Made by a program: the position numbers and the translations under genes. From Isoetes taiwanensis (lineage: Eukaryota > Streptophyta > Lycopodiopsida > Isoetales > Isoetaceae), in assembly GCA_021234155.1 (NCBI GenBank), contig JAJEKV010000035.1, positions 4,540,224 through 4,604,223 of the forward strand: DNA of 64,000 nucleotides, in the 5' to 3' direction. Numbering within the stretch: the first letter of the stretch is position 1; every line of letters starts with the position of its first letter. The notes beneath the pieces are model-generated. The model had not been told where the DNA came from, did no database searches, and saw only the letters and a list, made by a program, of their open reading frames with translations. Below, piece by piece: positions 22,358 through 33,599 of the stretch.

Positions 22358-23909
22358 TCATCTTCTAGATTTGAGAACCACAGAGATAGGGGTCCTCATG
22401 CACTGAACAATACCAAACTCCTCAACCATATCAACATCCCGAGCTTGGATGCCGGGGAACGACGAGCTCAAACTTGTGTAGCAAGTTGGCAAGGATGAGA
22501 GTGGAGCTGATTGGCGCGGTAGAAGACAAAAATCATAAACCCTCATATGACGTCTTCCGTCCCGTATCGTTCGGGAATAAATTTGTTCAGGGTCGTCCCA
22601 ATTGGCGGGGTCACGGTTGCTGGCAAAGACGTTGACGTGTACTGTCGTGTTGGCAGATATAACGTTAACGTGGAGTGTCGTGTTGGCAGGTATATCGTAG
22701 CCTGCGATCCGACAGTCCTGAATGCTGAAATGTGGCAGCATCAGGGCCGTCGGATGATGCAGACGTAGGGTTGATGTATGGCATCTTTTTCCAGGTCCTC
22801 TTCTTCCACAACCCTTTCTTTTCCCACTGCCGAATCTATTTCTTTGTGGACCTTTGCTTGTTTTTCAGATGCATCACAAGCTCGGCTATGGCCCACTCTG
22901 TGCTCCTTGCTATCGTGTCCGTGCCGGTGGCCATCAAATTCTGATGAAAACGAATTTTATCAGGTATTAATCACATGCTTTGTAAGTTATAGAATATCCA
23001 TACAAGAGTTTTAAGTCATAGAGAAGTAAGGAAAAGCCACATCTTTGCTAGGTGTCTGCTTTTCCATAGTATTTGTGCTATACATAAGAAACACACCAGA
23101 AAATGGCTAACTGTGTTATGCTTTTTCAAGGAAAGCATACTTTCATGTTTTTTTAAATTTTATATCATGCTTAAGCAGAAACCAAACAAGAGTTCTTACC
23201 TATATCATATTTCCAACAGTAGGATCATCAATCTGGTTTTGGTTGTTGAGCTGAAGTAGGGTGTCTACAAAAGAGTCCTCCTAACCGGCCTTCCAGCTTA
23301 CGGAGGAAGGGAATAAAATCACCAAGATTGAACATGTTGCCAATTCTGAGAGAGTCAGAAACAACTTGTTTCATCTCTTGAGCTTGAAGATTGTTGTTAG
23401 AGTAGTGGCTTCCTATAACCATTCTAGTCATGTTGTTCAACACAACATTCCAAAGATGTTTCCTCACCACAACGGGCGTTGAACTATAAGCAAAAGGTGT
23501 GAGATTCTCAATAAGTCTATCCATTTCCCTGCGCCTGCATTCCTTGAATCTTTTAAGGCTATTTGCAGACAGCAGCTCTGTGTTGCGCAGCTTTCTATTT
23601 TCTTGCCACTGTTTCATGAGTCTTCAAACACCTCCTTTGCTAATTTGGAATTGGAAATGATGACATTTGGATTCCAAGCTTGATTGTCATAATTGGCCCA
23701 TAAATTTTGGCCAGATCTCTCATAGATCTGTACACTGAAGGCTTGAGGCTGAAGAGGCATCCAAACAGAGGAAGGCCAAAGGGACCAGAGGCATTCTGTA
23801 CTTCCTTTTTCTGAAAAAAAGGAGGAGTAGGAGGAGGATAGCTGCAGGGATGGTCCATAAGGTGACATGCTTGAAAGTGGAACCAAGGTGAGCAAGTAAC
23901 ATGGCGCAA
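22358..23909 (-). pseudogene. Cytochrome P450 (CYP71-clan-like) pseudogene
   Basis: The N-terminal third (23909-23617) gives, over several frames, GPFGLPLFGCLFSLKPSVYR, SMRDLAKIYGPIMTIKLGIQ and NVIISNSKLAKEVFED, the P450 hinge and first sheets. 23617-23228 reads WQENRKLRNTELLSANSLKR ... NMTRMVIGSHY ... MFNLGDFIPFLRKLE, the helix C to F region. The central I- and K-helix region is missing. 22741-22358 resumes with FSIQDCRIAGYDIPANTT, FASNRDPANWDDPEQ and a C-terminus ending in MRTPISVVLKSRR. The heme-binding FxxGxRxCxG loop is scrambled. A 30-bp internal duplication repeats the ANTTxHVNV segment. P450s of this clan are ER-bound mono-oxygenases of specialised metabolism. Confidence 0.87.
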
Positions 23910-25635
23910 GAGATTAGCTAGACCGTAGTATGTTACACTGAGTTATGATTGATACAAAGATATGAAAGGAACCATTTATAGGCCTCGTACACTAGATGTT
24001 GAAATGGCTGAATCCTTTATTCTGGAGTTAGATGACTTTGGTACCTGTAGCAAGTGTTTTTCATCTGCAGTTAAGTGGTACATTACATGGTTCTGCTTAT
24101 CATATTGTTGACCCCGTATTTGTCTACTGTACTACTTGGCTCTTGAATAGACGTTAAAAAATCAAGCGAGGGATTCTTTTAATTGACATGTTAACGCTCA
24201 CATCCTCTTTATTTTGTCTGCTATTATTACTTGTTTCTCCTGTGGACTTCAAAAAAGAAACGGGGATCCTAAGAACTCGTAGTTGACATGGACCTGTGTA
24301 ACTAAGCTTGCTACACCATAAATGTTATCCAGTTGGAAACTATCTAATATGAGCAAGGAAGCCTGTGCTGAATCTTCGTTCACTCCAGCTCAGAGTCAAA
24401 TAATATGAACCCTATGGAGGTGTGGAAGAGATGGTTATACCAGATATGAAAATGGGTTTTATCCATCTCTGGTGTAACAGAACTATTATAATAATCATAA
24501 ATGTGATGGGACCAAAACCAAGTCATAGGTGAAAAAACCTGAAATGAGGAGGGAACATGGCAGAAGCGTGAGATGTAGACACAAAATCGCTTACCAAATT
24601 GGCTGTTTGTGAGGATGATGATCCGCGCGGGACAAGCGTGTGCCATAAACACAAAATTACTTAATCAACCACGTTGATAGTAATGTTGTATGTTGGCACG
24701 TCCCAAGTTCTTTGAATTTTGTTATTAGTCCGTCCAACACACACAAAATTAAAAAAAAAACAATTCATCTGGATCTTATACTCCACCTTAATTTATGGCC
24801 AGTTGGGCTTTGCCTATAACTTATTTAATTTATTATAATTTTCATAGACCAAATTAAGTTACTAAAACTTTCTCATAGGCCAGTTGGTGTCTAGTGGATG
24901 TTAAAAATGCTCTTCTTCTTTTTTCACTATTTTGTCATGTGCTAATTTCGTGGTGGCCATTGTGATGTGCAGCGATGTGTTTATGTTATCATCCACCTTT
25001 CACTGATATTTCTTTTACTAGTCATATAGGTTAACCTCATGGTGCCCATTGTAGTGTGCACTTTGCGTCACAACATCGAAACAAAAATATTTTGTTTTAA
25101 ATCACAGAATTAGACAGAAAAATCATTAGGTTTTGGATGAGGCCACAAGTAGTTAGAGGATACAATTATGTTCTAGCATGACTAACAATAACTAGGCTGG
25201 AAAGCATGTCGGTATTTGTAGGTTGATTGGATAGAAAAATGTTATAAATTACAGGACAAAGTAGGATGAACATGATACGATGACTATAACTATAGCACAG
25301 CAGTACTAAAGTCTGGCAGAATCCAAGACGGAATTTAGTTGCTACGTATCGTTTTTGTATGAGACTGGCATCTAAAATTTGACGTGAGCATAAAGCAACG
25401 GTTTGAATAAGTACACGTATGGGACCAATTACTTACTTGTACCTTTTTTTACGCTAACAGTAGTCCTGACAGGTACGCTTAATCGGCTGTGCTAATCTCA
25501 CAGAAAGTCAGTATTATTTGATTGACTGTAACAAAATTGTATAGAATAGAAATACATATTAACCTCTCGTTATCACTTGTACTTCATTGCCTGAATAAAT
25601 AGGCAATCCTATCATCTCATTTTAGTGGAAGGAAG
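23910..25635. other. Intergenic sequence upstream of the dirigent gene
   Basis: AT-rich, with no supported gene. The small frame at 24380-24652 (-) matches nothing I recognise. The last 100 bases should hold the dirigent core promoter. Confidence 0.5.
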
Positions 25636-26169
25636 ATGACAAAATCTGTGCAGGTTCTGCCATGTATTCTTCTGCTGTGTGCTACAATATTAGCTGCGGC
25701 ACGGTCTGTGCCGGACTCCGGCTGCACCAAATTCAAGAGCAGTACTATAGAATTCTACATACATGATAAATTTACAGAACCCAACAAGACATTGTTGCAG
25801 GTGGCAGGACCTGGAAGCTTAACAAGTGTGGCATTTGGGCTGCTGGGTGTTGTGGATGATCCCATAACAGAGGGCCAGTCTAACACATCCAGGGCTTTGG
25901 GCAGAATGAGGGGGTCCTTTACTTCTGTTTCTTTGGATGGAATTACCTTCCTCTTTTGTATGTCTGCAGTGCTGGATACTGAGAAGTATAATGGCACTAT
26001 TAGCCTTTTCGGATCGGCCCGTGAAAGCGATTCCGATCGATTTCTTCCTGTGGTTGGTGGCACCGGTGATTTTGAACGTGCCTCTGGCATTGCCCATGTT
26101 CGTGCTCTCTCTTCCTTTGATGGATTGACTTCCACTATCTATTATAACCTTCAAATAACTCATCTCTAA
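25636..26169 (+). CDS. Dirigent protein
   Basis: A single-exon 177-residue protein, the usual length for this family. Residues 1-22 are a signal peptide (LPCILLLCATILAAARS). The dirigent domain follows: STIEFYIHDKF, VAGPGSLTSVAFGLLGVVDD, ALGRMRGSF, a YNGTISLFGSA strand, RFLPVVGGTGDFERASGIAH and the C-terminal YNLQITHL. The conserved Asp of the IEFYIHD strand and the GGTGDF loop are present. Dirigent proteins are apoplastic beta-barrels that guide stereoselective coupling of phenoxy radicals in lignan and related synthesis; the particular substrate cannot be told. A TATA-like GAATAAATAGG at about 25592-25602 suggests a very short leader. Sequon-like N-x-S/T sites (NKT, NTS, NGT) fit secretion. 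The reading frame is intact. Confidence 0.95.
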   Translation: MTKSVQVLPCILLLCATILAAARSVPDSGCTKFKSSTIEFYIHDKFTEPNKTLLQVAGPGSLTSVAFGLLGVVDDPITEGQSNTSRALGRMRGSFTSVSLDGITFLFCMSAVLDTEKYNGTISLFGSARESDSDRFLPVVGGTGDFERASGIAHVRALSSFDGLTSTIYYNLQITHL

Positions 26170-26179
26170 GTTGGTATAA

Positions 26180-27790
26180 CTCATCTATAATAAGTATTAA
26201 GGATAGCCTTCAATTTTCACATGATGCTATTGCAACTCTGATTGTACAAGTTTCTTGTTAAATTCTCCAGTAAATTTGCATAAGCATAATAACATGGGGT
26301 TTTCTTTGTGTTGCAAACTTTATGACTTTTAGAATAATGGGATCAATCTGCTCTATCTTTATGGTAACTTTTACTTATGTTCTATTTGTTTTATTGTGAT
26401 CAAATTCAAAAGCTACAGGTGATGAAAGCCTCAAATGAATTCTAGTTTTTTTCTGGTTTGAATTCTAAAATTTTTGTCACACCCTGGGGTGATGTCCCTA
26501 AGGCCCCGAAGGGGCCAAAATTTTTTTTTTGCAACACAAACCATTAACATCCAACATATAAAAATTAAACCCCCCAACACATAACAACCATTGACATTAA
26601 CAACCAACACATAACTACCATTGACATTAATTAACACAACCATTGGGTCCAACACATTTAAATTAAGATCCCCCCTAAACCCCCTTTGGTTTGGGTGCAT
26701 ATTCACACGGGGGGTGACTCTGTAATGAATCAAGTTTGTATGTTACGGCATGGCTGTTAAACATTGCGTAAAGCAATTTTTCACAAATTCATAAGTGCAA
26801 CTTTGCTTTAGGATGGAGATAATTGGGTATAATGTAGCCGGCGAAAGCATAACGACATAAAGCATATGATGGAATATATGATGGAGAATGAAGGCATGCA
26901 GGCTCTCGGATTGGCTCCTACTTCTCAATATAGTTCTACTTCCCAATGATGGTCTGTTTCAAGCAATTTGTTGTGTATCTCCCACAAAATTGAAAACATG
27001 GGTCGGATATGTAGCAATCAAAGGCTGCAAAACGAAGGAGTTATCAAGGTACCTTTTTCCGTATTTTTCTGATATTCAATCTGCATATTCAACATGAGAA
27101 ATATCTGCATTCATCAGCTTTTAGTAATATGAGTATAGAGTTCTTTGTTTTTGCTTCATTTTAATCTTGGTGTTTAATAAGAACTTTTGGAATGGGTTCA
27201 TACATTTGGAGAGCTTACTGATTGTTGTAATAGCTGCATAATCTATCAACAGATGCATTTCCAATGTCAACATGATGTAATTATTACGGTTCTCTGTTTC
27301 CTAACATGCATACATATAGCAGTTCTCTTGATATGAAGAAAGCAAGTTCATTGCAAATAAGTTGCATGCAACTTGAAATCTGAATAAACTATAGCTTTAT
27401 GCTCCTGTATTGCTTGCCCTGCAAAACATTACATTGAAAATATATGCGTTTGGATGTTCTTAGACTTAAAGGATATGTTCTCTATAAATAGAATTTCTGT
27501 TGCTTTTGCATGATTCAGAGTGACTATCTTTGACAAAGATATGAGGTTTATAAATAAAACCTGAGTTTCAACAGCCTTGGATAATTCTGCATTGCATACA
27601 CTTATTAAGAACTTGGAAACTAGTTTAAACTGCCTAGGGAGGACAATTTTCAACATGAAAAATGACGATTTCCAACATAAAACGTGTGTTAATATGTCTT
27701 TTAAGAGCAACTCCATTAATTAAGTCAAAACGAAGACTATGATCAAATTGCAGTTGTCAAATGATAAAACTTGCAACAAATAAACGACCA
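26180..27790. other. Intergenic sequence
   Basis: No supported gene. About 26470-26710 is an odd low-complexity block that opens TGTCACACCCTGGGGTGATG and goes on with repeated ACACATAACNACCATTGACA units; it may be an LTR fragment. Confidence 0.5.
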
Positions 27791-27794
27791 AGTC

Positions 27795-28110
27795 TTAGAA
27801 TGCTTTGTACATTTTGTAAGGCCTCATTAAACAGCCATGATATAACATATAACATATTAGTGTCCATTATATACAATAAATGTCATATGGAAAATGCATC
27901 ATACACATTTTGGAGTCTTAGAACATTTTTTACATTTTTTATGACCTCATTAAACAAACATGATATAATATATTAGTGTTCATTCATCACACATTTATGT
28001 CTCAGAATATTTTGTACATTTTTTATGGCCTCATTAAACACACATGATACAACATATTAGTGTCTATTATACAACAAATTTCATATTGAAATACATCACA
28101 CATTTCGATA
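27795..28110. repeat. Tandem repeat, about 3 units of 105-120 bp
   Basis: Each unit contains TTTTGTACATTTTTTATGGC or a close variant, then CTCATTAAACAxxCATGATA, then ATATTAGTGTCCATT and a CATCACACATTT segment. No coding capacity. Confidence 0.75.
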
Positions 28111-28204
28111 TGTTTCACATCACCAAATACAAAAACAACAAAGTGGTGAAAACCAACAAAAAAGTCACATCAGTAACTTAACATATGCACTCAGATACAA
28201 TTTC

Positions 28205-28350
28205 ACAAGGGACCAATCTCTAGAAGATTGAAAGATTATAAAATCAATGCTTTTGCATAGATATAATTTCACAAGGGATTAGTCTCTAGAAGATTGAAAG
28301 ACTATAATACAATTTCACAAGGGATCAATCTCTAGAAGATCGAAAGATTA
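28205..28350. repeat. Tandem repeat, 3 units of about 55-60 bp
   Basis: Each unit contains TACAATTTCACAAGGGACCA-like sequence followed by ATCTCTAGAAGATTGAAAGA. No coding capacity. Confidence 0.8.
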
Positions 28351-28559
28351 TATTACGTTCACGGTGTGCATGACCAATGAAATGCGATATATTTGTGCTG
28401 CATTGAAAAAAAATTCTCAATGTAATTGTTATTGTGCAAATATACAAATACATTCCCAAATATTTATTCCCGGCAGTCAAATTGAAAGGGACAAGATTCA
28501 AAAACTTTTTAATTTTGGCTATTATTTTTGGATCATTAATTTCATTGTTGGCTTATTAT

Positions 28560-28690
28560 TTCCAAGTTAACAGCTTATGCCTAGCAACGCTGGGCACCAT
28601 AACTAGTATATCTCTATTGAGCTACTATACAAGAACCCACTTGTCTATTTTTAAGCTTCAATTTACTCATCTCTAGTAAGCTGGATGTTG
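28560..28690 (+). pseudogene. Possible dirigent 3'-end fragment
   Basis: The stretch ending TTCAATTTACTCATCTCTAG, followed by AAGCTGGATGTTGGTAT, resembles the end and downstream flank of the intact dirigent gene (TTCAAATAACTCATCTCTAA, then GTTGGTAT). A GGGCACCATAACT upstream may correspond to the GGCACCGGTGAT loop region. The match is short and could be chance. Confidence 0.3.
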
Positions 28691-28969
28691 GTATGTAATA
28701 AGAAAATCATCAGATATTTGCCACTTCTGTTTCCATATCATTTCACAACTCTAGAAGGACTGAAAAATATATTTTTGGTTCGGGGTTTTAAATTTGAGAT
28801 TTATATATGCATTCAACAAGATGATTAGTAATCAACTATTGTTTCATTTTTCTCAGATGCAACTCTATAAAGCTTTTAAAATGTCAAAATTGGAGCTTCA
28901 GCTTTTTAAAATTTGAAGTCGTGGTTTATAGTAAAGCTAGGGCATAAGCATGCTACTGTGTAGCACAAA

Positions 28970-29245
28970 AGGTATTATTTAGAAACCATAAAACTACCTA
29001 AAAAGGTATCCAATTCTCGGTACTGGGTACTTGTGTAAATGTCTCGATAACTAATATGTGTTAAATTCGATGCATTCATTTTGGTCTCTAATAGTATTGC
29101 CTTTATCTTAACCTTGAACATTAACATGCCACTTTTATTTTGAACTTCTGAATTAGTTTTGAAAAAAAAGAAAATAGTACCCAACCCCGAAGGTATCTAG
29201 TGTAGATACTTTGGCAGGTTTCAAAAATGTTTACATGTAGCATGC
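28970..29245. mobile_element. MITE copy related to 41178-41499
   Basis: It aligns along its length with the better-preserved element at 41178-41499: ACCTAAAAAGGTA, GGTACTGGGTACTTGTGT, ATTGGTCTCTAATAG-like, and a GAAAATAGTACCCA ... TATCTAGTGTAGATACTTT end. The outer ends (GCATAAGCATGCTAC and GTAGCATGCCCAC) are degraded inverted repeats. Confidence 0.7.
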
Positions 29246-29674
29246 CCACTAGCAGAGTATAACACTTGTTGTTGCATACATCATGTCCGATTATAAATGT
29301 TATTGGATGGTTAAAATAAGTTCAAGAAGGAAGGAAGGAAGGTATTTTTATCGTCCAATCGGTCTATGGGACCCAATACAAAAGCGCAGCAAGCGGATTA
29401 CTACTCGGATTAAAAAACCCCCGCCCTGAAGGGTTTTCGAGGGAAAAACCGTGGCAGCAATCAGCCTGCTGAGGGAACTCCACCCCTAGGTACTTGTAGG
29501 TGGGCGATTCCTCTCAGTCACGCCGATATCCGAAAGTGCGGGAGGCGGGGGTGGCGGAAGAGGATATGAGAACCACCCCGGTCTTGGCCAGATTCACGCC
29601 AGCATGTCCAGAGCCCGATGGATGTGTCTAGGGCATCCGATGAGACCGCATAGCTTCGGGGTGTGGGCGGAAGG

Positions 29675-30013
29675 TCAACATCGTCCCGCATAGATGAGCC
29701 GGATGATGACCCGTGCCAAAGTCAGATGCCATCCCCCCATGCTTAGTAAGCCGGGCTCTAACCGATCAATGTAGAGGCCAAAAGTGTTGGTGAGAGGGGG
29801 CAGCCCTGCCGACCCCGATACTACCGGGTGAATGCTTGGCCCGCCGGCCGCATCCCCGCCAAAACAACTCTCATACGTACCAGATATGGCATTCTCGCAC
29901 AGTGCAACGACAGCCCCCCTTGACGCCTTTTCCTGGGGACCGTGATCAAAAGCCTTCGCTAAGTCCACAAAGCAGCAATACAAGTCCCGGCCGATGGTTC
30001 CGGCCAGGTTCAA
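29675..30013 (-). pseudogene. LINE reverse transcriptase fragment
   Basis: The frame reads DLYCCFVDLAKAFDHGPQEK, matching the FVDFAKAFDTVPR palm motif seen at the window start, then GLYIDRLEPGLLS, matching FGLYIDQLEEWL. The catalytic box lies beyond in a broken region. Confidence 0.8.
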
Positions 30014-30799
30014 TTAGTGCCCTGAGTGTAAAGATTGGCCTGGACAAAGGTGGGTCGCCTCACTTTGGAATGGGGACAACCCCGCTTTGTGGTCCATTGT
30101 CTGGGAAACCTTCCCCGAATGCTCGCTGAATGTGGTGGTGAGGATCGGCACCGTGCTGCCCCCTGCCCATTTGAGTAACTCGGCCCGCATACCATCGAGG
30201 TCACCGCCTTCCCAAGCCAGCCGTTGCGTGCCCTCCACAACATCCTCCTCCGCGAGAACCAATGGGGGCCATCCCGTGGGGGTATGGGCGACGCGTCCCC
30301 TAGTGGGTCATAGAGCTACCGCAGTACCGCTCCCATCGCCTGGTGTGATGTCCCTTGTAGGTCGGGCTGGCCTTCAAGCACTCTCAAGGCCAAAAGGTTC
30401 GAGGATGAGTGTCCAAAGAAGCCAACATCTCCCCCTCGATGCACGGCAAGGTACCACGCCTTTGTCTCCTTAAGATGGGCGCCATCGTGGTGGTGGCCCG
30501 CAAGCCGGTACCGGATCCGCATGTGATGGAGCCGGCGCTATGCGTTCTTTACACTGCGCATCAAACCATCTGGTTACGCTAGAAATGTTGCTTGCCCCCG
30601 AGCGCGACGCGGGGAGGAGGTCCGCCAAAGCACCTGTCCGCCGCATCCCGTAAAGCTTAAGTCAACCGCATGTCCGCCGCTCTAGTGTGGGGGTCCGCAG
30701 AATTGTCGGGTGGCATCCATGAGCATCTCGGGCGAAGTCCTCTACCTGCTCATAATCTAGTCGCACTTGAGGATGGCGAGGGGCTGGCATAGTGAGGGT

Positions 30800-31634
30800 T
30801 CTGCCGGCTTGCCAAACCATGTCCAAATAAAGTGGGAGGTGATCTGAGTCGACCTCCTCATCCCGACCGGCTTCTGGTGCCCACCCGTAAACGGGCGATG
30901 AGATGCATATCTTGCGCGACCACGAGCACATAGTCGACCACACTAGACCCTCCCCCTCGATTGTCATGTTCCGTATGTGCACTTGCGGTGAAGCGGCCAC
31001 CGTGGATGCCATTGCAAATTATGAAGTAAAAAATACCACATAGCAGAGGCAACTGTCTGCCAAAGCGAGTGACCTGCCTGTCATCCGATCCTCGTGGCCA
31101 GGTTGCCTCTGCGGGGCGTAGCTACAGGACATCGTCAGCGAGGGGGTCAAGTCTCATCTCCTCTACTACTGTCCGTGCATTGAAATCCCCAAGAAGGACG
31201 ACCCTACCCAACTGCTTGTGCTGCTGTATGTCATCATATAGATCGACATAAGGGTCCATCCTATCCGCATCGGAGTGCTTGTGATAGAAGGTGCTCTCTG
31301 CGTGAGGGAAATAACAGCGCCGTAAAAAGAGGGTTGCCATCGGTATTATGCACACGGAACCCACAAGTACCGGCCAGGTTCGGTCTGCCTTCCGGAGGGT
31401 AACCAATGTGCCAAGGTTGTCCGGTAGCAAGCAACCCCACCATGACCCCTCCGGCCCCGCATGTATTGAAGATCGAGAAATGTTGGTAACCCTAAGCAGA
31501 TCGTAGCTCAGGCTCAAAGATGCTCCCCATGTCTCCATGAGAAAGATGAGATCCATATCGGCCGCCACTGAGTTGAGACTGCCCCCCTCTCGCCAAGGGA
31601 AGCCTCGACAATTCCATGAGACTACCCGAGGCAA
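30800..31634 (-). pseudogene. LINE apurinic-type endonuclease
   Basis: The first part reads VVSWNCRGFPWREGG, then DLIFLMETWG (catalytic Glu) and VVLLGDFNART (catalytic Asp-Asn). After a stop near 31122 other frames give ICNGIHGG, GGGSSVVDYVLV and finally SDHLPLYLD, the last catalytic Asp-His motif. All hallmarks of an exonuclease/endonuclease/phosphatase-fold nicking enzyme are present but split over frames. Confidence 0.85.
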
Positions 31635-31839
31635 TAATTCCTATTTGTCGCCAGCCTATGGTATGCGCACCGAAGTCGCAGGGGGAGGACGGGAAGCGAG
31701 GGGCCGAAAGTGAGAAGTAGATGGAGCGGAGGCAACATGTGGCCGAGAGGGCGGGCGGAGGGAGCAGGAGCAGGAGAAGGGGGGGGGGGTAGGAGAAGCG
31801 TAGGTGGCCACGCTCACCGCAGCTTTGGGGTCATGGGGT

Positions 31840-32184
31840 CTACAAAGAAGAGGCTGGCGGGCGGAAAATGTGCATCCTGCCCCGAACCAATCCTGCGGCA
31901 CCCCCTTGGTGGCGAATGCCTCTGACCCTGACAAGCTCCTGTCTGCGTGCCTCCTGTTGTGTGGGTGTGAGGTCCGGGTCCACGTACAGGGATGTCCCCT
32001 TCAGCATCTTGCCCTGGCGCAATATGGCATCACGCACCTGCGCATCCGCAACCGCGAATATGACAATGCGGTCACGACCCGGGCACTGAGCCCCATGGCG
32101 GGCTGCTCGGGAAATGTGAACTGGCCCCGGGAAGGAACACTCAAAGTCATGTACTTGCGAGTGCACGATCTTCACAAACATCAA
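31840..32184 (-). pseudogene. LINE ORF1-like nucleic-acid-binding segment
   Basis: The frame contains RIVIFAVADAQVRDAILRQG, then KMLKGTSLYVDPDLTPTQQ. This is the C-terminal part of the ORF1 protein of several plant LINEs, which typically read 'V..RILR..K.LKGT.I.V.EDLT..Q'. The frame is open but incomplete at its N-terminus. Confidence 0.6.
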
Positions 32185-32509
32185 TGTTCTTTGGAGATGT
32201 TATTGTTTGCTACAAGGGTGAGATTAATGAATCTTATAGCAAAGATTGAAGTCGCATTTAATTAAAGTGGGTCACACGTGATTCCCACTTTTTTTTGGAA
32301 CCCTGTTACTTTACACAAAAAGGACGAGCGAAAAGTTTTTGGCCTCTATAACTATCCAAAATTTGAGTATTTTTGTGTTAGATTGGGTCCAAGCATCCTA
32401 TATCTTTCCCTCTGTTTTCTTGGATCGTCAGTGGATAACACCAAGAATACAACTCAAATAAAGGAATTTCATTAGACATTGAAAACAAAGTTATAGTTAC
32501 AAGAAACTT

Positions 32510-32536
32510 ATCGCGGCGGCCAAGGCCGCCGCGAAC
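32510..32536. repeat. GC-rich perfect palindrome (copy 3)
   Basis: The core CGCGGCGGCCAAGGCCGCCG is part of a 22-base inverted repeat around AAGG. The surrounding TTACAAGAAACTTAT is the reverse complement of the flank at 21630-21645. Confidence 0.75.
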
Positions 32537-32954
32537 GTTTCTCTTCTCCAACTCGTCTATACATGCTAGAACATGCAGAATTTGAACCTGCATTTTGTTG
32601 CCTTGTGTTCGGTGCCCGCACATCAAGGCTGGAGCTTCCCCAAAATTGAATTTTGGATTTAGTATTTGAAACTCATTTTGATCTTTAAAATTTCAGTGCT
32701 CCAGGCCTTTGATTAAGGCTTCCCATGAAAACTTCTAGTTGTTAAAGACGGCTGCCTACTGGGAACTCAACATATTTTGATCATGACAACCACGGACAAA
32801 GTATTTCGATAAATCAAATACATAGATTGTATTAGCTCCTATACCATTTTCCGTGCTTTTATTTCTAACCATGTGTATAGAATATTTGGATATGGAACTC
32901 CAACTAGTACAGCTTGGTTGCATACATCTTCTCATTTATATCACTAACTACTAA

Positions 32955-33589
32955 TAGATTGCCTTCCTTATGGAACGCAACCAACAGTGCACAGGTATTT
33001 GCCTGAATATGTTGGATCCGAAGGCAAATACAGGTTCCTCAGAACTGGGTATGGAGGAAATGATCTGATGCAGAGTGACAATGGGACCTTTTGTTTGGCA
33101 TTTTACGAGTTCAACAACAATCTTGGAAACTTCAACTTGTCAGTTGTTGTGGGTTGCAGTAATAATGTAAGTCAGTTGTTGTGGCAGAAATGTGCTGCCA
33201 AAGAAAAATCTGCCCTGTTGCTTGGCAGAATTAATTCGAAGTTTATACTTTTGAACTCGGGCTCAGAAAATGGAGGTTTAATTTGGGAATCTTCAACTAA
33301 TGTATCTTCTACAGAGCTGAACGAGTCTGGCAACTGGATAATGTATAACAACGAGCGTCAAGTGATATGGCAAAGCTTTGATTTTCCTTCTGATGTTATA
33401 CTCCCATGGCAGAGCCTTGCAAGTCCCTACATGCTGATGAGCAGAAAAAACTCTTCAACTGGAGAACATGGGATCTATACTGCAACTATTGAACATAACA
33501 GGTTGGTTTTCTATCTCAACATAACAGGCAAAGTACAGCCTTATTTTGTTAAAGCCGTATTACAGAGGTCCCCTGTTTCTTGGGTTTAG
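32955..33589 (+). pseudogene. G-type (bulb) lectin domain of a receptor-like protein, partial
   Basis: The open frame (from 32987; related sequence starts about 30 bases earlier as LPYGTQPTVHRYLPEYVG) encodes a D-mannose-binding lectin domain. It contains SDNGTFCLAFYEF, KFILLNSGSENGGLIWESS, LNESGNWIMYNNERQVIWQS and FDFPSDVILPWQSL, the standard pattern of S-domain receptor-like kinases and EP1-like glycoproteins. The frame ends at 33589. No PAN/EGF domain, transmembrane segment or kinase follows in the window, and no signal peptide is seen in frame, so it is either a truncated gene or an exon of a broken receptor. Six sequon-like N-x-S/T sites suggest an extracellular origin. Confidence 0.82.
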
Positions 33590-33599
33590 GGTTTAAATC

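Larger units (their letters stand above)
29343..32184 (-). mobile_element. LINE, near complete but decayed
   Basis: Reading the minus strand there is an ORF1 part (32184-31840), an endonuclease (31634 to about 30800), an RT fragment (30013-29675) and a 3' tail with a GC-rich hairpin, ending at a TTCC microsatellite. The tail matches the LINE at 1-1655. Frames are broken in many places. ORF1 and the endonuclease are described separately. Confidence 0.88.
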
